Origin: CAZFUY01 sp964522445 | GTDB taxonomy: Bacteria > Pseudomonadota > Gammaproteobacteria > SZUA-229 | Length of the DNA stretch: 23,654 nt | Direction: 5' to 3' | Assembly: GCA_964522445.1 (NCBI GenBank) | Contig: CAZFUY010000044.1 | Span: 1-23,654 of the forward strand | Part shown: positions 15,757-23,055 of the stretch, piece after piece | Layout of the letters: each line of letters opens with the position of its first letter | Position numbering within the stretch: the stretch's first letter is position 1 | Notes under the pieces: generated by a model | What the model saw: the letters and a program-made list of their open reading frames with translations, nothing else | Databases searched by the model: none | Told to the model about the DNA's origin: nothing | Made by a program: the position numbers and the translations under genes

Positions 15757-17019
15757 CTATTCTCGAATATGACCATCACCCAGCACAATATATTTCTGCG
15801 AGGTTAAACCTTCCAGCCCTACCGGACCACGGGCATGAAGTTTATCCGTACTAATACCAATTTCTGCTCCCAGACCATATTCAAAGCCATCTGCAAAACG
15901 AGTAGATGCATTAATCATCACCGAACTTGAATCAACTTCACGCAAGAAACGACGCGCTTTACTGTAATCTTCCGTAATGATTGAATCGGTATGATGTGAA
16001 CCATGTTTATTAATATGCTCAATGGCATCATCCATTGAATCAAGCACACGAATCGCCAGAATGGGCGCAAGATATTCAGTATCCCAGTCTTCAACCGTTG
16101 CCTTATTAAGACCACTCACAAAATTACGGGTCTTTTCACAGCCGCGTAACTCAACATTTTTTTGCTGATATTGTTTTACTAATTCAGGCAAAACATTAGC
16201 CGCTACACCAGCATTAATCAATAATGTTTCCATTGCATTGCACACACCATAACGATGTGTTTTGGAGTTTATGGCTACTTTAACCGCTTTATCAATATCG
16301 GCTTTATCATCAATATAAACATGACAAATACCATCAAGGTGTTTAATAACGGGCACTGTCGCTTCATTGCTAATACGCTCAATCAAACTTTTACCACCAC
16401 GAGGAATAATCACATCCACATAATTTTTAGCCGTAATAAGCTCACCCACAGCTGCTCGATCCGTTGTTTCTACAACCTGAACCGCCTGTGCAGGTAAACC
16501 CGCTTTGACTAGCCCCTGCTGAATACAAACAGCCACCGCTTTATTAGAATGGATAGCCTCTGAACCACCACGAAGAATTGTGGCATTGCCCGACTTCAAA
16601 CATAAACCTGCTGCATCAGCCGTCACATTGGGACGTGATTCATAAATAATACCGATCACCCCTAAAGGCACGCGCATTTTACCAATTTGAATACCGGATG
16701 GACGATAGGCCATATCGGTTATTTCACCGACAGGATCAGGCAAAGTTGCAATCTGACGTAAACCTTCGGACATGCCTGCTATACGTTCATCATTTAATGC
16801 CAGACGATCCAGTAAAGCATCATCAAGACCGTTAGCCTTGCCCGCTTCAAGATCTTTGGTATTTTCAGTTTTCAGTGTCTCAGCCGAAGCATCAATAGCA
16901 TCCGCAATGGCATTCAGTGCATTATTTTTCGCACTCACCTCTGCACGAGACATGGCAGCCGATGCAACACGTGCCTGCTGACCAAGTGTTTTCATATATT
17001 GATTGATATCTTGTGACAT
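15757..17019 (-). CDS. proA: Gamma-glutamyl phosphate reductase
   Basis: Reduces gamma-glutamyl phosphate to glutamate-5-semialdehyde with NADPH, the second step of proline synthesis. The 420-residue length equals the family norm (417 in E. coli). The aldehyde-dehydrogenase-like active-site cysteine is Cys260 in RYGVCNAMETLL. Other landmarks are PLGVIGIIYESRPNVT (cofactor side), CLKSGNATILRGG, IIPRGGKSLI and the C-terminal GLGAEIGISTDKLHARGPVGLEGL. proB, its usual partner, is not in the window. proA is the first gene of the run continuing into nadD. The 363-bp upstream region carries a MITE-like element but its first 100 bp are free for a promoter, of which I see no strong copy. Confidence 0.97.
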   Translation of the reverse strand: MSQDINQYMKTLGQQARVASAAMSRAEVSAKNNALNAIADAIDASAETLKTENTKDLEAGKANGLDDALLDRLALNDERIAGMSEGLRQIATLPDPVGEITDMAYRPSGIQIGKMRVPLGVIGIIYESRPNVTADAAGLCLKSGNATILRGGSEAIHSNKAVAVCIQQGLVKAGLPAQAVQVVETTDRAAVGELITAKNYVDVIIPRGGKSLIERISNEATVPVIKHLDGICHVYIDDKADIDKAVKVAINSKTHRYGVCNAMETLLINAGVAANVLPELVKQYQQKNVELRGCEKTRNFVSGLNKATVEDWDTEYLAPILAIRVLDSMDDAIEHINKHGSHHTDSIITEDYSKARRFLREVDSSSVMINASTRFADGFEYGLGAEIGISTDKLHARGPVGLEGLTSQKYIVLGDGHIRE

Positions 17020-17130
17020 ATTCTTTTTTAATCAAAGTTTAGTATTGGCTTATTTTGCCATAAAATAACAAACAAAACCTAAGCCTGATGCTTTAACTGT
17101 ATTAATAAAATGTACGGAAATAATATTATG

Positions 17131-17290
17131 AGAGACCTTTGCACGATATATTCACGAGTAAAAATGACTAAAATTTCACTGCTTTTCGTTAGAAAACTTG
17201 CTAATAGCTAGCTATTAGCTGCGTTTCCTGTCTCAATCAGTAAAATTTTAGTGCATTTTTCTTTCGCACCTCTATCGTGCAAAAGTCTCT
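17131..17290. mobile_element. MITE-like palindromic element with 18-bp terminal inverted repeats and a 5-bp direct repeat
   Basis: A non-coding element of about 160 bp dominates the gene-free stretch 17020-17382. Its ends AGAGACCTTTGCACGATA (17131-17148) and TATCGTGCAAAAGTCTCT (17273-17290) are inverted repeats matching at 17 of 18 positions. If the ends are read as GAGAC...GTCTC, the flanks carry an exact 5-bp direct repeat TATGA (17127-17131 and 17290-17294), as left by transposition. The interior is also palindromic: arms with actaaaattt and aaattttagt mirror each other, and the exact centre is the perfect palindrome GCTAATAGCTAGCTATTAGC (17200-17219). Ends of this kind occur on IS5-like elements, so a full-length IS elsewhere in the genome probably mobilised it. 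That parent is an inference. Confidence 0.75.
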
Positions 17291-17304
17291 ATGAATATTT
17301 GCAG

Positions 17305-17322
17305 ACCTGCAGAAAAGCAGGT
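17305..17322 (-). terminator. Small hairpin downstream of the DUF1631 gene
   Basis: ACCTGC (17305-17310) and GCAGGT (17317-17322) form a perfect 6-bp stem with a 6-nt loop, 61 bp beyond the DUF1631 stop on the minus strand. No T-tract follows, so terminator function is uncertain. Confidence 0.25.
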
Positions 17323-17382
17323 AATACTGTAATAGACCGGGCATGAGGCCAGAGTTATTCTAGCCAGATCAAAATTTATTTT

Positions 17383-20021
17383 TTATGGGTTAATGGAACT
17401 CAGGGCTGAATGCAACGCATGATCAAAAATAGAATGCTGCATAATAACACCTGACAAATCGCGTTCCAGTTCATCCGCAAATACTTCTGCATCTTTTTCA
17501 ATAACCACATTACCAAGATGATCAACAAAAACCAGTGTGGCATCCTGCACTAATATAACTGCAAGCTTTAAACGCCTGACGGGTTTATCTTCACCATTAT
17601 AAATAATACACCATGTACCCGGTTGAACATCATCGGGGAGCATCGCCAGTTTTCTTTTTGCAATCTGATCCAGTGTTTCTTCAGGCTCAGATATTTCTAC
17701 TTTTTGTCCTTCACTTTCTTCATTAACTGTTTCTTCTTCCTGAATTTCTGCTTTTTCCGGCAGGTCTTTTGTTTCCATTAATTTTTTGTACGTTGCTCTC
17801 AGATCTTCAATAACTTCATCAATCATTTCTCTTGATTTACGACAGCGTTTTAATTTGTCAGAAGTTGCCTGCACAATATCTTCATAACTCATGCCTAACT
17901 CTTCAAAATCTTCTATGGTACTGAGTGGTTGAACACTATCAATTATTTTATCAAGCATCATTAACATTTCGACCCATTCATCATTTGCTTTACCATTTTT
18001 TAAATAATGATTAAACATCAAACTGGGCCAGACTTTTAACACTAGAGTACGAATACCTGAAGGCAGCTCTTTGCCTAGAGTTACTTTACGAATTTCCTGT
18101 AGCACAATATTTTTTGCATGTGCATGCTTTACTTCTCTCTTTGAAAGTTCTTCCTGTGCTCGTGCTTTTTCATATATTTTATCAGTTAGTTTATTAAGTT
18201 CATCAACGGCAATCTGAAAAGATTCAACATTATCGGTATATTCAAGTAGTAACTTTTTAACAACCGCTTCTATTTCAATAAACATAGAATCTTTATGATC
18301 ACTTACACCAACACCAGCTTCAGCAATTTTATCTAACAGTTGTCTTGCAGGATGCTCATCATCAACAAAGAAATCAGGTTCCAGCATTGCTGCTTTAATA
18401 ATGGGTATCTGTAAACTTAATAACAGCGCTTTTATTGTGTCAGTTATGCTTTTATCTTCGATAATGGCATCGAATATTAACTTGATAAAATCAATCGTTT
18501 TTTCTGAAACCTGGTTAACTCGTTTGGTAACAGCACCGCCCTGTTTTTCACCTATTGATGAAAGCACCGCTTTTTTAATTTTACTGGCATCAAACGCCAG
18601 CTCTTCACCATACCTTAACTCAGTCGCTTCTTGCATATCTGACAATGCAGATACAACTTCATTATGTGAATAATAGCCACTGCCTGATGCCGGAGCAGTT
18701 GTATCAGATGGGATACCCCCCACATAATCCTGAATATTTTTTTGAACCTGAGCCGCTGGAAATCCTGCTGACATACGATTGTCTGGCATTTCCTGGCCAC
18801 CTGTTGATGCAGGACTCTGTGCTGATGCATCAGATACAGATCGTCCACTATAAGCAGCACCAGAGCCAAATGCCCGACGAGGACCAGCTGGAGCGTTTCC
18901 CTGNNNNNNNNNNNNNNNNNNNNNNNNNNNNNNNNNNNNNNNNNNNNNNNNNNNNNNNNNNNNNNNNNNNNNNNNNNNNNNNNNNNNNNNNNNNNNNNNN
19001 NNNTATAAGCAGCACCAGAGCCAAATGCCCGACGAGGACCAGCTGGAGCGTTTCCCTGAGACATTCCTCCCTGAGACATTCCTCCCTGAGACATTCCTCC
19101 CTGAGACATTCCTCCCTGTGACATTCCTCCCTGTTGCATTCCTGATGCTGCACCACCAGAATAAGCTCCTGATTGAGGAGATCCACTATAAGCTGAACCC
19201 GTACCAAAAATTCGACGGCCTCCCGAATGAGTCGTAGGCGGAGCTGATTCAGCCTGCTGCTCCTCTTCTTCTGGATCTAATTCATAATCACCCACATCAT
19301 GCTGAATAAATCCGCTGAAATCTATTTCAGGAAATATACCTTCATTAATCATTAGTTGATTAATTTCGTCATAAAGTTTTTTCAGAGGAAAAACAATGTG
19401 CTGGCCAAACTGACTATAAAGTACTAATTTATTCTGGTTATCAAAATCAGTATTTGAAACAGCTTCCTGAAAAGCATAACAAATTAATCTTGGCTCTAAA
19501 GCATCGCCGTGAAAAACATTAGTATTATATTGACCCAGTTCTTTAAGGCGTATTTCAAGATGGTTAAGTTCTTCCTGTAAATCCATCGCAGCTTTACTGC
19601 TAATAGATGTCAGGGTTACCATTTCATCCATTTCATCCTGTTCTACCAGACTTAATTTATTATCCAGACTATGGTGTGTTTTTTTAGGAAGTTCGTCGAT
19701 CTCAGAGATAGGCTGCAAATAAAAACCAAGCCCCTTAATAAAATCTTTTTCTATATTATCTTTCTGATCCCGCAATGCATTCATAAACTCAAACATGCGG
19801 TTTTGTATATTAATACTGCTGGCAGAATTTGCTGAATCAAACAGAAAATCATCTGTTTGTTTAAATAATGTCACCATGCTATTAGAAAAGTAAAATTCCA
19901 GTTTAGATAAAATATCTTCAACTAGCTGCGAATACGCCTGATCACTAACGGCTAACTCAGTGTTGTCCGTTACTTTTTTGTCGTTAGTGGATTCCTCAAT
20001 CATTAGAACCAGCTTCCTCAT
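17383..20021 (-). CDS. DUF1631 family protein, interrupted by an assembly gap
   Basis: One large gene appears as two frames because a 100-N gap breaks it. The N-terminal part (from 20021) has the DUF1631 hallmarks, such as LSLVEQDEMDEMVTLTSISS and DALEPRLICYAFQEAV. It is followed by a low-complexity linker with GGMSQ repeats. The C-terminal part continues to the stop at 17383, with long charged helices and a final beta-rich domain (PGTWCIIYNGEDKPVRRLKL ... ATLVFVDHLGNVVI). Removing the Ns and one copy of the exact 55-bp flanking duplication restores a single frame of 827 residues, near the family's usual size. No signal peptide. The start could also be the ATG six codons in. The function of DUF1631 is unknown; the PilZ gene upstream hints at a c-di-GMP link. 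Confidence 0.85.
18849..19058. repeat. Identical 55-bp contig ends on both sides of the gap
   Basis: The 55 bases at 18849-18903, just before the Ns, are identical to those at 19004-19058, just after them (both begin tataagcagcacc and end gtttccctg). They encode the same residues, QGNAPAGPRRAFGSGAAY. The exact length suits an assembly-graph k-mer overlap rather than a biological duplication. Confidence 0.8.
18904..19003. other. Assembly gap (100 N)
   Basis: Exactly 100 Ns, the conventional placeholder for a gap of unknown size. It falls inside the repetitive linker of the DUF1631 gene. The true length could be zero or negative, since both flanks carry the same 55 bp, or it could hold further repeat copies. 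Confidence 0.98.
19054..19143. repeat. Six tandem 15-bp repeats encoding GGMSQ units
   Basis: Six consecutive copies of a 15-bp unit, ccctgagacattcct on the plus strand. Four are identical, the fifth has ccctgtgacattcct and the sixth ccctgttgcattcct. On the coding strand they give five GGMSQ units and one variant MQQ unit in the linker of the DUF1631 protein. As the unit is a multiple of three, copy-number changes would alter linker length without shifting the frame. Confidence 0.95.
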
Positions 20022-20058
20022 TTCTCTGAATTAGTCAGAATTAATTAATAATTCTAAT

Positions 20059-20086
20059 TTTATACAGTATAAATTAATCAGTTTAA
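20059..20086 (-). promoter_or_regulatory. Candidate promoter for the DUF1631 gene
   Basis: On the minus strand, a -35-like TTAAAC (20081-20086) and a -10-like TATAAA (20059-20064) are separated by 16 bp in the very AT-rich 61-bp gap between pilZ and the DUF1631 gene. The match is moderate at -10 and poor at -35; the surrounding AT-richness makes chance likely. Confidence 0.25.
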
Positions 20087-20373
20087 ATATCTTCATCCAG
20101 CTCTATCTGAATAAAAGCTAGACCAATACCTTCCGAATCCTGATGCACCACAACAGCATCAGTACCAGGTAGAACTTCATTTTTTGCTGAATCACCCAGC
20201 AGCTTAACACCGACCAGTTCACCCATAACAGGTCTGTCCAGTTGATCTAAAATTATGAATAGCCCACCATCACTGATATCACGAGTGCAGACAATTTGCC
20301 TGTCACCCGTTGGATAACTAAGTTCAACATCTAATATGATATTTCTACGTGGTGATTTACGATTTTCCATCAT
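20083..20373 (-). CDS. PilZ domain protein (probable c-di-GMP receptor)
   Basis: A 96-residue single-domain PilZ protein. Both parts of the c-di-GMP binding signature are present: the RxxxR motif (Arg5-Lys-Ser-Pro-Arg9) at the N-terminus and the D/NxSxxG motif in RDISDGGLFI (about residues 31-40). A six-strand barrel-like pattern follows, ending in GIGLAFIQI. Proteins of this size act as stand-alone adaptors that bind c-di-GMP and then a partner protein. There is no signal peptide or membrane segment, so it is cytoplasmic. The gene lies 61 bp upstream of the large DUF1631 gene, a plausible partner, and 168 bp downstream of the small secreted protein. The ATG one codon in is an equally good start. 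Confidence 0.88.
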   Translation of the reverse strand: MMENRKSPRRNIILDVELSYPTGDRQIVCTRDISDGGLFIILDQLDRPVMGELVGVKLLGDSAKNEVLPGTDAVVVHQDSEGIGLAFIQIELDEDI

Positions 20374-20404
20374 GCTTTATTTATCTTTATAGTTATAACA
20401 CTCA

Positions 20405-20434
20405 GATATACTAAGGCGTTATTAATATTGTTAA
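20405..20434 (-). promoter_or_regulatory. Candidate sigma-70 promoter for pilZ
   Basis: On the minus strand, TTAACA (20429-20434, five of six matches to the -35 consensus) is followed after 18 bp by TATATC (20405-20410). The -10 lies about 32 bp upstream of the pilZ ATG. The -35 sits inside a small inverted repeat, TTATTAA and TTAATAA around a 5-nt centre, which could bind a regulator. Confidence 0.35.
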
Positions 20435-20541
20435 TAATATAATAGCCCTAAATAAGGAATTTCCCATTACAATAATCAAAGTAATGCTTAGAAAAGCCTG
20501 TTTAAAACAAGGATATTAGCTGATATTGAGGCTTTTGCTCA

Positions 20542-20910
20542 TTATTTTGACTGGCGTCGTCTGGGATACATTACAGCCGTTAAATTAGCCATTGCCATAT
20601 AAACTGTATTTTTAGAATTTTTCTTACAATAACGATCCAGCCATACCATAACCCCATGAAAATCGGTATCACCTAAAAGATTATAGGTGTCTTCAGATGA
20701 CCGATTGCCCGATGTTAAATAGCCGCTAATCCAGTTTTTATAGGAAATTTCAGAAAATCCCCCATTTTCACGAGCTTCCAGATAAGTTGAGCACGATTGA
20801 CGACCCACTCCATAAATCCAGTAATGACCGTGCTTATCAGAAGCCTGTACGATAGAAGAATAATAAAGCGCCAAACCCGTTAACAGCGCTAATAAACCTG
20901 CTTTCATCAT
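20542..20910 (-). CDS. Small secreted two-cysteine protein of unknown function
   Basis: A 122-residue protein with an N-terminal signal peptide (cleavage probably after VQA, residue 23). The mature part has two cysteines, Cys40 (in GRQSCSTYLEAR) and Cys95 (in LDRYCKKN), that could form a disulfide in the periplasm. Between them lie WISGYLTSGN and a Gly-Asp-Thr-Asp segment before HGVMVWLDRYC. This arrangement (G-x-G-x2-SC-x-T near the start, W-x-x-G-[FY]-L-[TS], then GVMxWLDxYC) recurs in small uncharacterised proteobacterial proteins as I remember them, but I cannot name a function. It starts 5 bp after the kinase stop, so it is surely co-transcribed with it, yet no functional link is obvious. 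Confidence 0.75.
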   Translation of the reverse strand: MMKAGLLALLTGLALYYSSIVQASDKHGHYWIYGVGRQSCSTYLEARENGGFSEISYKNWISGYLTSGNRSSEDTYNLLGDTDFHGVMVWLDRYCKKNSKNTVYMAMANLTAVMYPRRRQSK

Positions 20911-20915
20911 TAGTA

Positions 20916-21908
20916 TTACCCTAAAACTATTTCCAGGATTTTTTTATGTTCTTCAGCATTTAATCTTGGACCAAACTGACTAACTACATTTGCAGAAGCC
21001 AGGCTGGCTATATTGCCTGCCTCAAAGAATGAATGTCCGTGTGTAATGCCGTATAAAAATGCGCCTGCAAACATATCACCTGCACCATTGCTGTCAATGG
21101 CTTTTACATTATGAGGTGATATTTCAATTTGCTGTTTACCATCATATAACAATGCGCCTTTATCACCCAGAGTAACGGCATAGGTTGATGCTATTTTCTT
21201 TATTGATTCAAGCGCCTGATCAAGGTCTTCTGTATCAGCCCAGCTTCTGGCTTCTGCTTCATTGCAGAACAGTAAATCCACTTTCTCACCTATCATCTCT
21301 TTTAAACCATCTTTGAAGAATTCCACCATAGCGGGATCCGAGAAGGTTAATGCCGTTTTTACTCCTGCATCTTCAGCTACTTTTCGTGCTTCTATAGCAG
21401 CATGTCGCCCTGTATTTGAAGTCACCAGATAGCCTTCGATATAAAGGTATTCAGAATCAATCAGCGCTTCCTGATGAATCTCATCCACTGAAAAAGTTTC
21501 TGTAATACCCAAAAAGGTGTTCATGGTTCGTTCAGCATCGGGTGTTACCATCACCAGGCATTTCCCTGTTATGCCATCTTTCCGGCCATCACCCACGTTA
21601 GAACCAACACCTGCATCCTGTAAATCCTGCACATAAAAATCACCCAGCTCATCACTGGAAACCTTGCATGAATAAAATGCATTACCACCAAAATAACTCA
21701 CCGCAATAATGGTGTTAGCGGCTGAACCGCCACTGGCTTTTTTACCTTCAAAGGCATCCAGATGACCAATTAGTTCATGCTGACGTTCTTCATCAACCAG
21801 AGTCATAACTCCTTTTTCAATATTATTTTTCTCAAAGAACGCGTCTTCGACTTCAAACTCCATATCGACCAGTGCATTACCTACGCCATATACATGATAT
21901 TTTTTCAT
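20916..21908 (-). CDS. PfkB family carbohydrate kinase, adenosine kinase-like
   Basis: A 330-residue cytoplasmic ribokinase-fold kinase. The N-terminal VYGVGNALVDMEFEV opens the fold. PfkB signature 1 is ASGGSAANTIIAVSYFGG (about 59-76). Signature 2 is DSNGAGDMFAGAFLYG, with the anion-hole Gly-Ala-Gly and the catalytic base Asp278. The FCNEAEAR and YAVTLGDKGALL segments are also typical. This type is commonly annotated as adenosine kinase, which makes AMP from adenosine; inosine-guanosine or sugar specificity cannot be excluded from sequence alone. A Shine-Dalgarno-like AGGG lies 8 nt before the ATG. The REP-type hairpin separates it from holA upstream, and the 122-residue secreted protein follows 5 bp downstream. 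Confidence 0.88.
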   Translation of the reverse strand: MKKYHVYGVGNALVDMEFEVEDAFFEKNNIEKGVMTLVDEERQHELIGHLDAFEGKKASGGSAANTIIAVSYFGGNAFYSCKVSSDELGDFYVQDLQDAGVGSNVGDGRKDGITGKCLVMVTPDAERTMNTFLGITETFSVDEIHQEALIDSEYLYIEGYLVTSNTGRHAAIEARKVAEDAGVKTALTFSDPAMVEFFKDGLKEMIGEKVDLLFCNEAEARSWADTEDLDQALESIKKIASTYAVTLGDKGALLYDGKQQIEISPHNVKAIDSNGAGDMFAGAFLYGITHGHSFFEAGNIASLASANVVSQFGPRLNAEEHKKILEIVLG

Positions 21909-21941
21909 TGTAAAAACCCTAAATTTTTAACCTTATACATA

Positions 21942-22007
21942 TGTAGGAGCGGCTTCAACCGCGACAACATTAACATTACAACTATCGCGGCTAAAGCCGC
22001 CCCTACA
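21942..22007. repeat. REP-type inverted repeat between holA and the kinase gene
   Basis: Two 23-nt arms (21942-21964, starting TGTAGGAGCGGC, and 21985-22007, ending GCCCCTACA) are inverted copies matching at 20 of 23 positions. Each arm contains its own small palindrome, such as GCGGCTAAAGCCGC. The core GTAGGAGCGGCTTNANCCGCGA is a familiar REP sequence of Pseudomonas- and Xanthomonas-like gammaproteobacteria, spread by RAYT (TnpA-REP) transposases. As two arms face each other it resembles a BIME. It may end or buffer transcription after holA. Confidence 0.8.
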
Positions 22008-22016
22008 CTTTCTAAT

Positions 22017-23015
22017 TTACCGACCTTTTGCAATTTGAGTCGTTAACATTAACAACTCATCCCATGGTCGCCCTGGCGCTACACCTTTAATTACCTTATC
22101 AATACGTGCGCAGCGCTTAAGAAAAAATTTCCAGCGCATGACACTATGCCGGGATAAAGCCTTCTTCACTAAAACCTTGCGATTATCCCACACTCTGGCT
22201 TTACTGATAGCCGCATCCTGCGACATATTGGCTTCTGCTATACCAGTTAACAGTCGCACTTCACGAGTAATCGCCCATAAAGCAAGAACCATTTCAACAC
22301 CTTCACTTTTTAAGCCACCAACAATACGCGATGTCCTGGCCACATCGCCGACCAGCATGCTATCAACCAGATCATAAATTGTATACCGGGCACTGTCAGC
22401 AACAGCAGAGGTAATCTGTTCCAGCCCTATTTCGCTTTCACCAAATAATAAAAACAGCTTATCAATTTCCTGAGCTGCGGCCAGTAAATTACCTTCGACT
22501 CGTTCCACTAATACAGCCACAGCTTCTGCTGTGGGGTGCAAGCCTTTGTTACGCATGCGTCGCTCTATCCAGCGGGGTAATTCATGAATACTCACCGGCC
22601 AGCTTTGAACAACGACACCTGCTTTATCCAGCGTTTTAAACCATTTTGTGTTCTTTGAGCTGCCTTCCAGTTTGCCACTGGTAATAATTAAAACCGCATC
22701 ATCTGCTGGACGTTGCGCATATTCCTGTAATACCTGAGCGCCTGTTTTACCCGGCTTACCTGTTGGCATTCGCAGTTCAAGAATACGTTGCTCGGCAAAA
22801 AGCGACATGCTATTGCCCGCATCCAGTAACTGATTCCAGTCAAAATGCGCATCAACATCCATGACTTCTCGCTCACTAAAACCTTTTTCTCTACAGGCAG
22901 CACGAATTGTATCTGCTGATTCAATAACCTGTAGAGGCTCATCACCGGCTACAAAATAAATGGCTTGCAGATCTTTTTTTAAATGCTGTTTAAGTTGATC
23001 GGGTCTTACTTTCAT
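22017..23015 (-). CDS. holA: DNA polymerase III subunit delta
   Basis: The delta subunit is the wrench of the clamp loader: it binds the beta clamp and opens the ring. The 332-residue protein (E. coli, 343) starts with MKVRPDQLKQHLKKDL and has IYFVAGDEPLQVIESAD (about 19-35). Its AAA+-like N-terminal region lacks the Walker motifs, as normal for delta. A conserved helical segment with EGNLLAAAQEIDKL follows, then the C-terminal collar domain with YDLVDSMLVGD and MVLALWAITREVR. It lies 40 bp downstream of lptE, the usual leuS-lptE-holA arrangement. In E. coli nadD follows holA; here four other genes and two repeats come first. Confidence 0.95.
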   Translation of the reverse strand: MKVRPDQLKQHLKKDLQAIYFVAGDEPLQVIESADTIRAACREKGFSEREVMDVDAHFDWNQLLDAGNSMSLFAEQRILELRMPTGKPGKTGAQVLQEYAQRPADDAVLIITSGKLEGSSKNTKWFKTLDKAGVVVQSWPVSIHELPRWIERRMRNKGLHPTAEAVAVLVERVEGNLLAAAQEIDKLFLLFGESEIGLEQITSAVADSARYTIYDLVDSMLVGDVARTSRIVGGLKSEGVEMVLALWAITREVRLLTGIAEANMSQDAAISKARVWDNRKVLVKKALSRHSVMRWKFFLKRCARIDKVIKGVAPGRPWDELLMLTTQIAKGR

Positions 23016-23055
23016 ATGTGTTCTAAATTAACAGAAAATATATTGCTTCTGTGGC

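Noticed and set aside
17020..17130. Possible tRNA or small RNA gene upstream of proA
   Set aside because: No cloverleaf, no conserved T-loop and no promoter-terminator pair could be seen.
18615..18903. Continuation of the N-terminal DUF1631 frame past the gap to a stop at 18615
   Set aside because: The residues after the Ns are a frame-shifted reading of the same 55-bp segment and of the true C-terminal part; they arise only because 100 Ns is not the real gap length.
19054..19143. Tandem repeats considered as a CRISPR array
   Set aside because: The 15-bp units are directly adjacent with no spacers, and they encode an in-frame linker.
18645..19237. Plus-strand open frames with ETFLP repeats across the gap
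   Set aside because: They are antisense readings of the 15-bp repeat and the Ns, with no start signal or family resemblance.
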